In this document: positions 8,638 to 17,221 of the stretch, piece after piece
Layout of the letters: every line of letters starts with the position of its first letter
How positions within the stretch are numbered: the stretch's first letter is position 1
Assembly: GCA_903932145.1 (NCBI GenBank)
Contig: CAIZFE010000034.1
Location: 62,001-126,000, forward strand
Direction: 5' to 3'
DNA: 64,000 nt
From: an uncultured Rhodopila sp.
GTDB taxonomy: Bacteria; Pseudomonadota; Alphaproteobacteria; Acetobacterales; Acetobacteraceae
Notes under the pieces: generated by a model
What the model was told of the DNA's origin: nothing
Databases searched by the model: none
The model's input: the letters and a program-made list of their open reading frames with translations, nothing else
Made by a program: the position numbers and the translations under genes

Positions 8638-9594
8638 CTATTTCGACGCCGTATCCGCTTCTTTACGGCCAGTCAGGCCGTGGTATTTGACGTCCGCCTG
8701 TTTCAAGGCCAGTCGCATCAACTCGGGAACGCCGGCGTGGATGATATCCCGCTCCAATCCCGGCTTTGCCTCTTCGAAACCCGGCGTTGACGGTTGCCGC
8801 CTTCCATCGACCCTCACAATAAACCAGTACTCTCCGCTCCGGATCGGAAAGGCCGAGATCTGTCCGACACCCAAAGCAAACACCACCGCCCCGATTTCGG
8901 GGGCCAACATATCGAGCCTGGCATATCCCAGGTCTCCACCCGCGCCAGCGGTCGCATCGGCGCTGAATTTTTGGGCCAGCGTCCCGAAGTCTTCTCCGGC
9001 CTGTAACCGGCTGATCAGGTCGGCACTTTGCTGCTTCGATTCAGTCATGATAATTCGGGCACGAACCTCATCCGGACCGGGCTGACCCGCGATCACGCCG
9101 TCATAGACCGCGCGCAGCGCCTTATCGGTGATGTTGGGCGCGAGCGACCGGCGCAGGACCTCCGTGACCATCAGTTGCTCAGCCGCATTCTTCATGCGCC
9201 GCCGAACCACCGGATCTTTATCAAGTCCGGTTGTCTCACCGAGCTTGACCAGCGCCTTTTGCTGCATCACCTGGACGGTGGCATTTTGATACAATTTCTG
9301 GAAAGGAATCGCGCTGACGATGGGTGGCATGGCCCTGATAGCGTCCGCGATATCGCCCCAGGTCACCGACTGACCGCCAACCTCCGCCACGACCGTGCCG
9401 GCGGAACGGTCAAGTTCGGCCAGTGCCGCGCTCAGGGAGGCAGTGGCCGCGATGTCCGGAGGAGGAAGTCCCAGGTTTGTCGCGGACGCCGGCGTCTGCG
9501 CGAACGCGGTCCCGGCAATGCGGATACTGAGCGCAAGAAGAACCATGGCAGATGAAAGCAAGTGCGCGCGAGGTCCGGCTTTGGCATTTCGCAT
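8638..9594 (-). CDS. Periplasmic peptidyl-prolyl isomerase, parvulin type
   Basis: 318 residues: a signal peptide (~1-33), a helical chaperone-like N-terminal part (~55-170), and one rotamase PpiC domain (~175-280). The parvulin signature is LQAGEDFGTLAQKFSADATAGAGGDLGYARLDML split by short loops. The layout resembles PrsA/SurA-like folding factors acting on exported proteins, although SurA has two parvulin domains. It ends only 11 bases from the convergent DctP gene and shows no operon partner. Confidence 0.88.
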   Translation of the reverse strand: MRNAKAGPRAHLLSSAMVLLALSIRIAGTAFAQTPASATNLGLPPPDIAATASLSAALAELDRSAGTVVAEVGGQSVTWGDIADAIRAMPPIVSAIPFQKLYQNATVQVMQQKALVKLGETTGLDKDPVVRRRMKNAAEQLMVTEVLRRSLAPNITDKALRAVYDGVIAGQPGPDEVRARIIMTESKQQSADLISRLQAGEDFGTLAQKFSADATAGAGGDLGYARLDMLAPEIGAVVFALGVGQISAFPIRSGEYWFIVRVDGRRQPSTPGFEEAKPGLERDIIHAGVPELMRLALKQADVKYHGLTGRKEADTASK

Positions 9595-9672
9595 GGTCAG
9601 AACCTCGACAATAAAAACCTGTGTGTCGGTACGTTCTTACCTGATCGTTCGGATCAATACCACGCTTTCAGT

Positions 9673-10491
9673 TCATGTGGACGGCTGAGCATCGCGCGGT
9701 GAGGAACGGCGACGCCGGACGACGCCGATCAAACCGGCGATGCCGGTGACCATCAAGGTCATGCTCGCGGGCTCCGGTGCAGCGACCTGCTTCATGGACA
9801 CGTTGGCCAAAAGTGAGAACGGCGGAACCGCTGGTGATCCGCTTGCGAGGAAAGACAGAACTTCGCTGCTGCCCGTCGCCACGAAATTGAAGGTCGTGTT
9901 CATCCAGCCGGAGAAACCGGTGCTGGGGAGATGAACGATCGACGTGCTTTGTTCGCTGCTGCCCAGGCTCACTTCCCACTGTTCGGTCGTCGCACCAGTG
10001 TAGCCGGTCTGCTGCGCACCCGCCCAACTGAACGAAACCGCATAGGTCTTACCAGCGGTCAGGCCGTTAATGGTCTGGTTGATCGCTTGGGTGCCATAAT
10101 CGGCATCCGCACCAATAAAGTTGCCACCGGTCGGGCTGGCGTTGTTGAAACTGTTACTCGGCGTTGTGGTCGCGCTGTACAGGCTCAGATTGCCATAATA
10201 TCCCGTCGCAACGCTGGATCCCGGCAGGAAGACGAAATTGTATCCCGTGCTGGTCCAGTCAGCCAATGTTTCCGTCGATGTATAGCCGCCGAACGTGCCG
10301 AACTGGAAGGCGGTACTGCCGCCGGTAACCGCGAAGCTGCCGTTTTGAACCAAATTGGTCTGCGCCACGGCGGCGTGGCCAGCCACAGCGAAGAGAGCAG
10401 CCATCGCTATCCGCGGAAGGGAGCGTCTCACGTTCGAACCGAAGCGCTGGCGATACATCCGATGCGCGGAAAAGGACACGACCATATCCAA
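9673..10491 (-). CDS. PEP-CTERM anchored exported protein
   Basis: 272 residues with an N-terminal signal (hydrophobic core ~29-43, ending VAQT) and a Gly/Ser/Thr/Asn-rich beta-type body with NLVQNGSF at its start. The C-terminus carries the PEP-CTERM tripartite signal: PEPAS, a hydrophobic helix (MTLMVTGIAGLIGVV) and an arginine cluster RRRR. Such proteins are processed by EpsH-type exosortases, usually in exopolysaccharide producers. No exosortase gene is in the window. The ligand or role of the body domain is unknown. An internal methionine could be the true start. Confidence 0.85.
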   Translation of the reverse strand: MDMVVSFSAHRMYRQRFGSNVRRSLPRIAMAALFAVAGHAAVAQTNLVQNGSFAVTGGSTAFQFGTFGGYTSTETLADWTSTGYNFVFLPGSSVATGYYGNLSLYSATTTPSNSFNNASPTGGNFIGADADYGTQAINQTINGLTAGKTYAVSFSWAGAQQTGYTGATTEQWEVSLGSSEQSTSIVHLPSTGFSGWMNTTFNFVATGSSEVLSFLASGSPAVPPFSLLANVSMKQVAAPEPASMTLMVTGIAGLIGVVRRRRSSPRDAQPST

Positions 10492-10910
10492 AACCTCAAA
10501 TTATCTCATTAACGACTCTATTTCACTCAGCCACACCGAAAATGTCAACCAAAAATCAGACGTTGTTTACAAATTAATATTACTCTCTATCGCCGACCAA
10601 ACATCCATCGATACAACCAGGCATTGCTCGGCGGCTTTTCCAAGCAATCAGCGTATGGTGGTGAGTAACGGGAAGGTCGTGCGTCGGCCATGCGATCAGT
10701 CCTATGGCGAACCGGCACCGTGCAGGTGCCAGATACCTGGTCCCTCTGCAGGGCGGCGAGGCCCCCATTGTGCCGGCACATTGCCAATGCCCACGCCAGG
10801 ACGATTTATTGCAGAGATCCGAACGGTTTGGTTCGATCGCCATCACCACCCCGCCCGGGCCAAAACCCCAACCTGCCGGAGTCGGTCGTTCACGAAAACG
10901 CGGGAGGCGC
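10492..10910. other. Intergenic region between PEP-CTERM gene and PadR regulator
   Basis: Roughly the first 130 bases (10492-10620) are AT-rich and should hold the promoter of the PEP-CTERM gene. The rest is ordinary GC-rich DNA. Open frames here have no recognisable protein character, and I see no RNA gene. Confidence 0.5.
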
Positions 10911-10940
10911 AAGATATATCTTGATTACAAGATATATCTT
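10911..10940. promoter_or_regulatory. Tandem palindromic operator of the PadR/YqjI-like gene
   Basis: The 12-base perfect palindrome AAGATATATCTT occurs twice, at 10911-10922 and 10929-10940, with centres 18 bases apart. A further half (ATATCTT) follows at 10945-10951. The A/T-rich block lies directly upstream of the regulator and stands out from GC-rich surroundings. PadR-family proteins bind such palindromes as dimers and often repress their own gene, so autoregulation is the likely role. This is inferred from position. Confidence 0.75.
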
Positions 10941-10997
10941 ATTCATATCTTTATGGCCGAACCATTCCGGCTCGGCTTTGCAGGACACAGCGATACA

Positions 10998-11618
10998 ATG
11001 CATCATCACCACCATGACCGGCACGGGCCTACCCGGGACCATCATCACAAACACCGCGGCGAAAAACGGTTCGCCAGAGGGCCGCTCGACAACGACGTCC
11101 GTAGCGAACGGCACCGCCATGACGGCGATCATCATGGCCCGGACCATCGTGGCCGCGGCCGGCGGCGGGTCTTCGACCATGGCGACCTGCGCTTCATCCT
11201 GCTCAGCATGGTCGCGGCCAGGCCGGCGCACGGCTACGACCTGATCAAGGCGTTGGAAGAGCGTATGGGCGGCGGCTACAGCCCCAGTCCCGGCGTGATC
11301 TACCCGACCCTGACGATGCTGGAAGAACAGGGATTCGCCGAAAGCTCGGCCGAGGACGGCAAGAAGCTGTATCGTGCCACCACCGAGGGCGAAGCCTTTC
11401 TGAACGCCAACCGGACCTCGGTCGATGCGATCCAGGCCCGTATCGACGGCATCGCGCGTGAGCGGAACATCGTCGCGGATCCCAGGATTATCCGAGCGGT
11501 CGAGAATCTGAAAACCGCGTTGCGACTGCGAATCGCCGGTGGACCGATCGCGGATGAGCGGGTTCGCTCAATCGCGGCCGCCATAGACGCGGCCGCCGCC
11601 GAGGTTGAACGCGCCTAG
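10998..11618 (+). CDS. His-rich PadR-family regulator, YqjI-like
   Basis: 206 residues from the chosen ATG. About 15 of the first 51 residues are histidine (MHHHHHDRHG... then HHHKH and HRHDGDHH), a likely metal-binding tail. A PadR winged-helix domain follows (FDHGDLRFILLSMVAARPAHGYDLIKAL split at the turn; SPSPGVIYPTLTMLEEQG), then a C-terminal dimerisation helix. This is the layout of E. coli YqjI, a nickel/iron-linked repressor of a ferric reductase. An in-frame ATG at 10953 would add 15 residues but has no ribosome binding site. Tandem palindromes just upstream suggest autorepression. No metal-handling gene is next to it, so other targets are unknown. Confidence 0.85.
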   Translation: MHHHHHDRHGPTRDHHHKHRGEKRFARGPLDNDVRSERHRHDGDHHGPDHRGRGRRRVFDHGDLRFILLSMVAARPAHGYDLIKALEERMGGGYSPSPGVIYPTLTMLEEQGFAESSAEDGKKLYRATTEGEAFLNANRTSVDAIQARIDGIARERNIVADPRIIRAVENLKTALRLRIAGGPIADERVRSIAAAIDAAAAEVERA

Positions 11619-11693
11619 CGGGAAGATCAACCCGGCGGGTTTCCCTGGCGCGCGAATCGGCTAGGCTGACGTCCTAAACCGGAGGCGCCCGCC

Positions 11694-12875
11694 ATGACCC
11701 GACTTCTTTCGATTGCTGCCAACGCATTGCCCGACGACGCCGCTCAGGCTTCGCTTGTCGGACGGGTATGGCGGCCGGATGTGGCAGGTCCATCGGTCGT
11801 GGCGCTGAGGGATGGTGCGGTCGTCGATATCTCGGCAACGTTTCCAACCGTGCGCGACCTTTGCGAGATGCCTGACCCGGCGGCAGCGCTACGGCTGGCA
11901 TCCGGCGAGACGATCGGAACCGTCGCGGCCGTTCTGCAAAACACGCCTGTGGAGAGCCGCAACGCCAGCCTGCCCTGGCTGCTGACGCCGATCGATCTAC
12001 AGGCGGTCAAGGCGGCCGGGGTTACGTTCGCGATCTCGATGCTCGAACGGGTGATCGAGGAACGCGCCCGCGGCGACATGAACGCGGCGGGCGCCATTCG
12101 CGCCGAGGTCACCCGATTGGTCGGCGACGACCTCAGCAAGCTGAAGCCGGGGTCGCCCGAGGCCATGCGGTTGAAAGAGGTGCTGATCCAGCAAGGGGCG
12201 TGGAGCCAGTATCTGGAGGTCGGCATCGGGCCGGACGCCGAGATCTTCACCAAATCGCAGCCGATGTCGGCCGTCGGCACCGGCATGGACGCCGGCCTCC
12301 ACCCCCGCTCGTCGTGGAACAATCCGGAGCCGGAGGTGGTGCTGGCGGTCGCGTCCGACGGCCGGATCGTCGGCGCCACCTTGGGCAACGACGTCAACCT
12401 GCGCGATGTCGAAGGCCGGTCGGCGTTGCTGCTGGGCAAGGCGAAGGACAACAACGCATCATGCTCCATCGGACCGTTCCTGCGGCTGTTCGACCCGGGG
12501 TTCGGACTGGACGACATTCGTTCGACCGTGGTGACGCTGCGGGTCGATGGACCGGAGGGGTATGTGTTGGAGGGTTCGTCCTCGATTGCGCTGATCAGTC
12601 GCGATCCGGCCGATCTGGTGGCGCAGATGCTAAACCTGCATCACCGCTTTCCGGACGGGGCCGTGCTGTTCCTCGGCACCATGTTCGCGCCGATCCAGGA
12701 CCGGGATACGCCCGGCCAGGGATTTACCCACAAATACGGCGACATCGTCACGATTGCGGCGCCGAAGCTCGGCCGTCTGGTCAACCGGATGATGCCGACC
12801 GACCAATGCGAGGCGTGGACTTTTGGTCCGGGGGCGCTGATGCGGAATCTGGCTGGCCGGAGCTTGCTGAGATAG
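11694..12875 (+). CDS. Fumarylacetoacetate hydrolase family protein, long form
   Basis: 393 residues, longer than the FAH gene at 2.4 kb because of an N-terminal region of ~100 residues. The FAH core shows the acidic metal-site segment NNPEPEVVLAV and the loop GATLGNDVNLRDVEGRSALL. It resembles the FAH-like proteins found with sugar-acid (arabinonate, xylonate, fuconate) catabolism, but no dehydratase or dehydrogenase accompanies it here. It follows the PadR-like regulator on the same strand with a 75-base gap. Co-regulation is possible but unproven. Confidence 0.85.
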   Translation: MTRLLSIAANALPDDAAQASLVGRVWRPDVAGPSVVALRDGAVVDISATFPTVRDLCEMPDPAAALRLASGETIGTVAAVLQNTPVESRNASLPWLLTPIDLQAVKAAGVTFAISMLERVIEERARGDMNAAGAIRAEVTRLVGDDLSKLKPGSPEAMRLKEVLIQQGAWSQYLEVGIGPDAEIFTKSQPMSAVGTGMDAGLHPRSSWNNPEPEVVLAVASDGRIVGATLGNDVNLRDVEGRSALLLGKAKDNNASCSIGPFLRLFDPGFGLDDIRSTVVTLRVDGPEGYVLEGSSSIALISRDPADLVAQMLNLHHRFPDGAVLFLGTMFAPIQDRDTPGQGFTHKYGDIVTIAAPKLGRLVNRMMPTDQCEAWTFGPGALMRNLAGRSLLR

Positions 12876-13006
12876 CGGAACGGAGACTTGGCATCCGCCT
12901 CATATCACGAACCTATTCGTTATTATTTCAGAATAACGGAAAGAACTTTCTCGTTCGTCACTCGATCCGGTATCATTATATTTCTTCAATCGGGTAGATT
13001 CCGTCG

Positions 13007-14440
13007 TCAGCGCTGCGGGACAATCTGATGCAATTGCTGCGAAAGATCGATGCCGTGCAAGGAAGCGCCGTGCTGAAGTTTCCAGGCGGCAACGCTTTTC
13101 GTCACACGAAATACTGTGCACAGCCTCCCAATACATTTAAGAAGGCCATCATACGTTCGTGGTTGATCCATCCTGTACCAAATGTCCGCCGCGGACTGCC
13201 TCGGCAGAAGGAATTCACCTCCAAAGGCTCGAGCTCGACTCTCAACACCCGGAGGCATTCTGCTGTTCAGCACGTCCACCGCTGTCAAAGCATGCCCACG
13301 ATCCAACAGCAGATGACACAGTTCATGCGCGGCCGTGACGCGTGCCGCTCCGACATTGCGAAGGAAACGTTTTTCAGCCACGCGTGAACTCGAAGCATTG
13401 ATGAGCACGGCAGGACCGTGCTTGCGCCCCCATACGGCCAGTCCGTCCAAGCCTGAAGGCTCTACCGAGCGTGTCTGAAGCTCGATGCCCAGGTCCTCGA
13501 TCACCCCGAAGACATCGACGCGTTGCGCCGAAGCCAGTCCAAAATGGTCGCGGACAAATGTCGCGGCGGCCTCACCCTGCTCGAACGGCTGACCGTGAGC
13601 AAAGCCGCGGTGGACGTGATCGACTGTCGCATCGGCAAGTCGATCAAAACGGCTTGCCTGATGGGAACTGAAGCTCCGAACAAGGCTAAGGACCTGCCGA
13701 ATTTGGTCGGCGGGAAGCGCGCTGGACATGCGCGCGGCGAGTCGCATCTCATCGTCATCGTTTGTTGCCTGTGAAACACTGACGGGCGCCTCGAGAACGC
13801 CTTCTTCGACCAGTGCGCGCGCGACGTCAGGGTTGAGGCTGGTGGTCCAGGCAAGTAACCGCGTCGGATTACCGGTGTCCCGCGTCTTCCATGACTGGAT
13901 CAAGTCAGACCACTTCCCTCCCCCAATGGTCTCCAGCCGCCGTGCGATTTCGTCACCAATGTCAGACAACGCGCGTTTGGCCGCCAGGAACTGCACGTCC
14001 CAACACTTCCACGTTGTGTCGACGAGCATCCGGTCCGCCGATCGGAAAAGAAACAAGGAGGGAAGGCCGAACAGCCCCGAGAAAGCCCGTGAGAGATCGT
14101 GAGCGTCTTCGAAGGCAACAACCCTCTCGTCTTCCCTCTCTACGAGATCGGCGGACAATGCGATCCAGCGCTCCTCAGACACCGCTCGGAGCCGGCTGGG
14201 CCGGTCAAGGGCTCTTCCCACCGGATAGGTTTGGCGAAGCATCAGTGGTTTCCAGAACTCCGTCAGGTGTGAGAGTAAGTCATCCACAAAGATTTCTAAT
14301 GCCGCTTCCGGCTCTCCAGGAACGGGCCATACAGTTCGGCCATCTATCAAAACATTGAGTTTCGCCACTGTGTGGACAGGCTCTCCGCCTTCGATATCGA
14401 TCCACCTGAGAATGAACTGGAGAGGAAGATGCCCGCTCAT
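13007..14440 (-). CDS. ImmA/IrrE-type metallopeptidase with a long N-terminal domain
   Basis: 477 residues. The C-terminal third is an ImmA/IrrE zinc peptidase. It has a helical lead-in (GEAAATFVRDHFGL, ~289-302), the zinc motif AHELCHLLLD with H372 and H376 as ligands and E373 as base, and a later glutamate near E400 in the ESRARAFGGEFLLP segment. The first ~270 residues are not a domain I recognise and contain no helix-turn-helix. ImmA/IrrE enzymes cleave repressors such as ImmR or DdrO, so proteolysis of a partner is likely. Its start overlaps the stop of the upstream partner (ATGA, 14437-14440), indicating coupled expression. The local base composition looks less GC-rich than the flanks, suggesting transfer. 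Confidence 0.82.
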   Translation of the reverse strand: MSGHLPLQFILRWIDIEGGEPVHTVAKLNVLIDGRTVWPVPGEPEAALEIFVDDLLSHLTEFWKPLMLRQTYPVGRALDRPSRLRAVSEERWIALSADLVEREDERVVAFEDAHDLSRAFSGLFGLPSLFLFRSADRMLVDTTWKCWDVQFLAAKRALSDIGDEIARRLETIGGGKWSDLIQSWKTRDTGNPTRLLAWTTSLNPDVARALVEEGVLEAPVSVSQATNDDDEMRLAARMSSALPADQIRQVLSLVRSFSSHQASRFDRLADATVDHVHRGFAHGQPFEQGEAAATFVRDHFGLASAQRVDVFGVIEDLGIELQTRSVEPSGLDGLAVWGRKHGPAVLINASSSRVAEKRFLRNVGAARVTAAHELCHLLLDRGHALTAVDVLNSRMPPGVESRARAFGGEFLLPRQSAADIWYRMDQPRTYDGLLKCIGRLCTVFRVTKSVAAWKLQHGASLHGIDLSQQLHQIVPQR

Positions 14441-14949
14441 GACCCGCCACCAATGTCTATATAGAGGCTGACCCAGTCCTCAAAGGCTTGAACGGTATTG
14501 TCCCTGGTCGCCATTGCTTCCAGTTCCCGCAGCAAATTCCTGGATAACCGGCCTTTATAGGGATACGCGTGGTAGCTACGGCCGGCATCCGACGTCTGCG
14601 CTTCGTAGATCGCACCCTCATGGACAACGTACAGTTGCTTCGCATAGTCAACGTCACGGTCCCCGATCGGGGCAGCAATCGCCGCATCGAGCAGCTCTTT
14701 TTTTCTGGCGTCCGGGATGGTGTCCGGGCACTTTCCAATCCATTTGCGCGGCTGCCTCTCGTCAAATTCGATAGTGGGCTTTGGTCCCTTGCCGACGTGT
14801 TTGAAGCGTCGTTCACCCTTATCATATGTTCGTTCGGCAAGCTTGGATCGATCTGGCATGCATCCTTCAATCAGATCCGCGTCCAGCAATGCTAACGATC
14901 CGCCGCTCCATGATTTGTCACCCCATTTTATGGCGTTGCTACACGACAT
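14437..14949 (-). CDS. Unrecognised partner of the ImmA/IrrE-type peptidase
   Basis: 170 residues, soluble, charged, with no signal peptide, membrane segment or motif I can assign. Visible features are a basic middle part (RKWIGKCPDTIPDARKKELL), a short stretch YVVHEGAIYEAQTSDAGRSYHAYPYKGRL split by charged residues, and an acidic, aromatic C-terminus (FEDWVSLYIDIGGGS). It is the first gene of a two-gene unit, with four bases shared with the peptidase start. That context suggests a substrate, inhibitor or effector of the peptidase. It could equally be a DNA-binding antitoxin of a new type. Function not assignable from sequence. Confidence 0.6.
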   Translation of the reverse strand: MSCSNAIKWGDKSWSGGSLALLDADLIEGCMPDRSKLAERTYDKGERRFKHVGKGPKPTIEFDERQPRKWIGKCPDTIPDARKKELLDAAIAAPIGDRDVDYAKQLYVVHEGAIYEAQTSDAGRSYHAYPYKGRLSRNLLRELEAMATRDNTVQAFEDWVSLYIDIGGGS

Positions 14950-14970
14950 CGACCAAACGGTAAATGTCTG

Positions 14971-15008
14971 GTGCGGATCGGAAGCGGGCCACCAGTCCTG
15001 ATCCGCAC
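14971..15008. promoter_or_regulatory. Inverted repeat upstream of the ImmA/IrrE two-gene unit
   Basis: A perfect 9-base inverted repeat, GTGCGGATC at 14971-14979 and GATCCGCAC at 15000-15008, with a 20-base spacer. It starts 22 bases upstream of the first gene's ATG. The position fits an operator overlapping the promoter. It could also bear on the kdsA 3' end at 15122, since both genes point left. Confidence 0.4.
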
Positions 15009-15121
15009 TGACCTCTGCCTGGCAGCGATGTCACCGCTGCGATCCTGTTGCATCGATCCCGTCGCGCCGTTGCGGCACCTCCACGAGGATGTTTCTTTCC
15101 TTCCGCCGTGACTGGCCGCGG

Positions 15122-15961
15122 TCACCCGGCCTGCTTGGCCAACCGGTCGAACGCCGCCAACCGAATGATCAGCGCCTCCATCTGGTTCAACGGAATCATG
15201 TTCGGTCCATCGCTTGGGGCCCTATCGGGGTCTTCATGCGTCTCGATAAACACCGCCGCCACGCCGATCGCCAGAGCCGCCCTGGCCAGCACCGGAGCGA
15301 ACTCCCGCTGGCCCCCGGATGACGTCCCCTGCCCGCCCGGCTGCTGCACCGAATGGGTGGCGTCGAACACCACCGGATAGCCGGTGCGCGCCATGATCGG
15401 CAGGCTGCGCATATCGCTGACCAGAGTGTTGTAACCGAAGCTGGCACCACGCTCACACAGCATGATGTTGTGGTTGCCGGTGCTGGCGATTTTCGCCGCC
15501 ACGTTCACCATGTCCCACGGCGCCAGGAACTGCCCCTTTTTGATATTGATGGCGCGTCCGGTTTCCCCGGCGGCCAGCAACAGATCGGTCTGCCGGCACA
15601 GAAAGGCCGGGATTTGCAAAACATCCACCGCCTGCGCCGCCGGGGCGCAGTGATCGGCGGTGTGGACGTCGGTCAGCACCGGTAGCCCGGTCGCCTCCCG
15701 CACATCGCTCAGGATCTGTAAGCCAGCATCCATGCCGATCCCGCGCGCGGCCGAGGCACTGGTGCGGTTTGCCTTGTCGTAACTGGATTTGTAGATCACT
15801 GGCACGCCGGTGCGATCCGACATCTCCCGCAACGCATGCGCGATCTCCAGCGCATGGGTCCGCGATTCGATTTGGCAAGGGCCGGCGATTAGCACAAATG
15901 GGCGATCGTTGCCGATTTCGATCATCCCTACCCGTACAGTTCGGGTTGCTTCAGAGTTCAT
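15122..15961 (-). CDS. kdsA: 3-deoxy-8-phosphooctulonate synthase (KDO-8-P synthase)
   Basis: 279 residues, normal KdsA length. It condenses arabinose 5-phosphate with phosphoenolpyruvate to KDO 8-phosphate for lipid A-core assembly in the cytoplasm. Family segments are [11 protein letters not shown] near the N-terminus, [45 protein letters not shown] and [11 protein letters not shown]. The start [12 protein letters not shown] is preferred over an upstream ATG because AAGGA lies just before it and the length then fits. The usual neighbours (pyrG, eno) are absent, so the gene is isolated between a possible mobile island and a CHAP hydrolase. Confidence 0.95.
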   Translation of the reverse strand: MNSEATRTVRVGMIEIGNDRPFVLIAGPCQIESRTHALEIAHALREMSDRTGVPVIYKSSYDKANRTSASAARGIGMDAGLQILSDVREATGLPVLTDVHTADHCAPAAQAVDVLQIPAFLCRQTDLLLAAGETGRAINIKKGQFLAPWDMVNVAAKIASTGNHNIMLCERGASFGYNTLVSDMRSLPIMARTGYPVVFDATHSVQQPGGQGTSSGGQREFAPVLARAALAIGVAAVFIETHEDPDRAPSDGPNMIPLNQMEALIIRLAAFDRLAKQAG

Positions 15962-16329
15962 CGGCCAACGATCCTTTGCAAAAAATAGAGTCTGTGCGCC
16001 CGTTGTCCCGATCCGGAGACACGCGGTCAAGCACCCGCAAAAGTGTCACGCCATGAGACGAACCCGGCCGGACTCGCACCGAAATGGGCGATGACAGAAC
16101 CGTGCATGAAAGACACACCTGTGACATTTTACTTGACACACCGATATCAACTTTTCGTGTTTAGGCAAATGGTCCCATTTTTATGGGTTATCCACAGGGT
16201 CAAATTAAGCAAATGGCATATCGACCCCGTTTTTTGCCCCGGAGAGGGTTGTCGGCTTTGCAACCCTGCTGCTACCGCTGGACTTGTCTGATAATCAGCG
16301 TGGGGTCGAGGCGGATGCGGGGACCAGGG
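15962..16329. promoter_or_regulatory. AT-rich intergenic region with a perfect DnaA box
   Basis: The 368 bases between kdsA and the CHAP gene carry promoters in both directions. A TTGACA element at 16133-16138 could be a -35 box for the rightward gene, though no good -10 follows at 17 bases. TTATCCACA at 16188-16196 is an exact DnaA box, and GCAAATGG occurs twice around it (about 16165 and 16210). No cluster of boxes or partition gene is present, so this is not evidence for an origin. Confidence 0.45.
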
Positions 16330-17100
16330 ATGAAGTCATGGCTATTGGGATCGGCACTCTTGCTCGGTTGCCCACTGCTTGCCGCGAATGCCGAGGCCGC
16401 CCAGGCTGACAAGCATCATCGTCCGTTACACAAACTTGCCGTCTCATCGCACGTCCATCAGATCAGCACCCGCGTCACGCTGAAATCCGGTGCGCATGTT
16501 GTCTCAGCCATGCACATGGCCGGCAAGCATGCCCAGATGCGCAGCCATGGCATTTCCTGCGTCCCATACGCCCGGGCCGAGTCCGGCATTCAGGTTGCCG
16601 GCAATGCGTGGCAGTGGTGGGGCAATGCGCAAGGCCTCTATGCTCGCGGTGAGCAACCCGAAGCTGGAAGCGTGCTGAATTTCCGGGCCAATGGCCGTAT
16701 GCGTCTGGGCCATGTCGCCGTCGTCACCCGCGTTGTGAATGCCCGCGAAGTTATCATCGACCATGCGAACTGGCCGAGCATCGGGGGATATGGCGGGGTC
16801 TCGAGGGATGTCGCGGTGGTTGACGTGTCCGAGGCTAACAACTGGTCCGCGGTGCGGGTCGAACTGGGCCGCGATGGCACGTTCGGTTCGGTCTATCCGA
16901 CCTATGGTTTCATCTACAATCGTCCCGACGCAGGGTTTGTGACCGCGAGCATCGCTCGCCCGGCCCCGCTGCCGGAGATCAACCCCGCGCGTACCGACCT
17001 TCGCCCGGTGGCCGAACGGCCGTGGCATATCGTGGAAGAAGTCGCCGAAGCGCCGGCCAGGCCCCGTTCGCTGACCATCCCCGGCCACGGACTGCGCTAG
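16330..17100 (+). CDS. Secreted CHAP-domain cell wall hydrolase
   Basis: 256 residues from the ATG at 16330. The signal peptide spans ~1-24 (GSALLLGCPLLAANAEA), followed by a His-rich linker and a CHAP domain (~70-195). The catalytic cysteine is C77 in GISCVPYARAESG. The histidine is H128 in RLGHVAVVTRV, and the third residue lies in IIDHANW (144-148). CHAP enzymes are amidases or endopeptidases of peptidoglycan. No binding module or lysis partner is present, so wall remodelling is likelier than phage lysis. An upstream ATG at 16315 is the alternative start. A strong terminator follows the gene. Confidence 0.85.
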   Translation: MKSWLLGSALLLGCPLLAANAEAAQADKHHRPLHKLAVSSHVHQISTRVTLKSGAHVVSAMHMAGKHAQMRSHGISCVPYARAESGIQVAGNAWQWWGNAQGLYARGEQPEAGSVLNFRANGRMRLGHVAVVTRVVNAREVIIDHANWPSIGGYGGVSRDVAVVDVSEANNWSAVRVELGRDGTFGSVYPTYGFIYNRPDAGFVTASIARPAPLPEINPARTDLRPVAERPWHIVEEVAEAPARPRSLTIPGHGLR

Positions 17101-17124
17101 ACTCCATCTGACGCCTTTCTATCG

Positions 17125-17153
17125 AAAAGACCGGCCTCTGTGCCGGTCTTTTT
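17125..17153 (+). terminator. Rho-independent terminator of the CHAP gene
   Basis: The arms AAAAGACCGGC (17125-17135) and GCCGGTCTTTT (17142-17152) form an 11-base stem with a six-base loop. A T run ends the right arm and an A run starts the left, so it can act in both directions. Confidence 0.85.
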
Positions 17154-17173
17154 ATGTGCGCTGGCGCGTCCCG

Positions 17174-17200
17174 CATCGCCGTGGCTGGGCCACGGCGATG
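17174..17200 (-). terminator. Hairpin downstream of the ABC binding-protein gene
   Basis: A perfect 11-base inverted repeat (17174-17184 and 17190-17200) with a five-base loop, 21 bases past the stop of the leftward gene. There is no T run directly after it, so it may stabilise the mRNA end, with the 17125 hairpin terminating transcription. Confidence 0.55.
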
Positions 17201-17221
17201 TGGACAGACGGCGTGTCGGTA

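Noticed and set aside
10580-10912. 110-codon leftward frame before the PadR gene
   Set aside because: No domain, no ribosome binding site, and Arg/Pro/Cys-rich composition; it probably covers only regulatory DNA.
16188-16196. Replication origin
   Set aside because: A single DnaA box without a cluster, AT-rich unwinding repeats, or dnaA/hemE/parA neighbours is not evidence for an origin.
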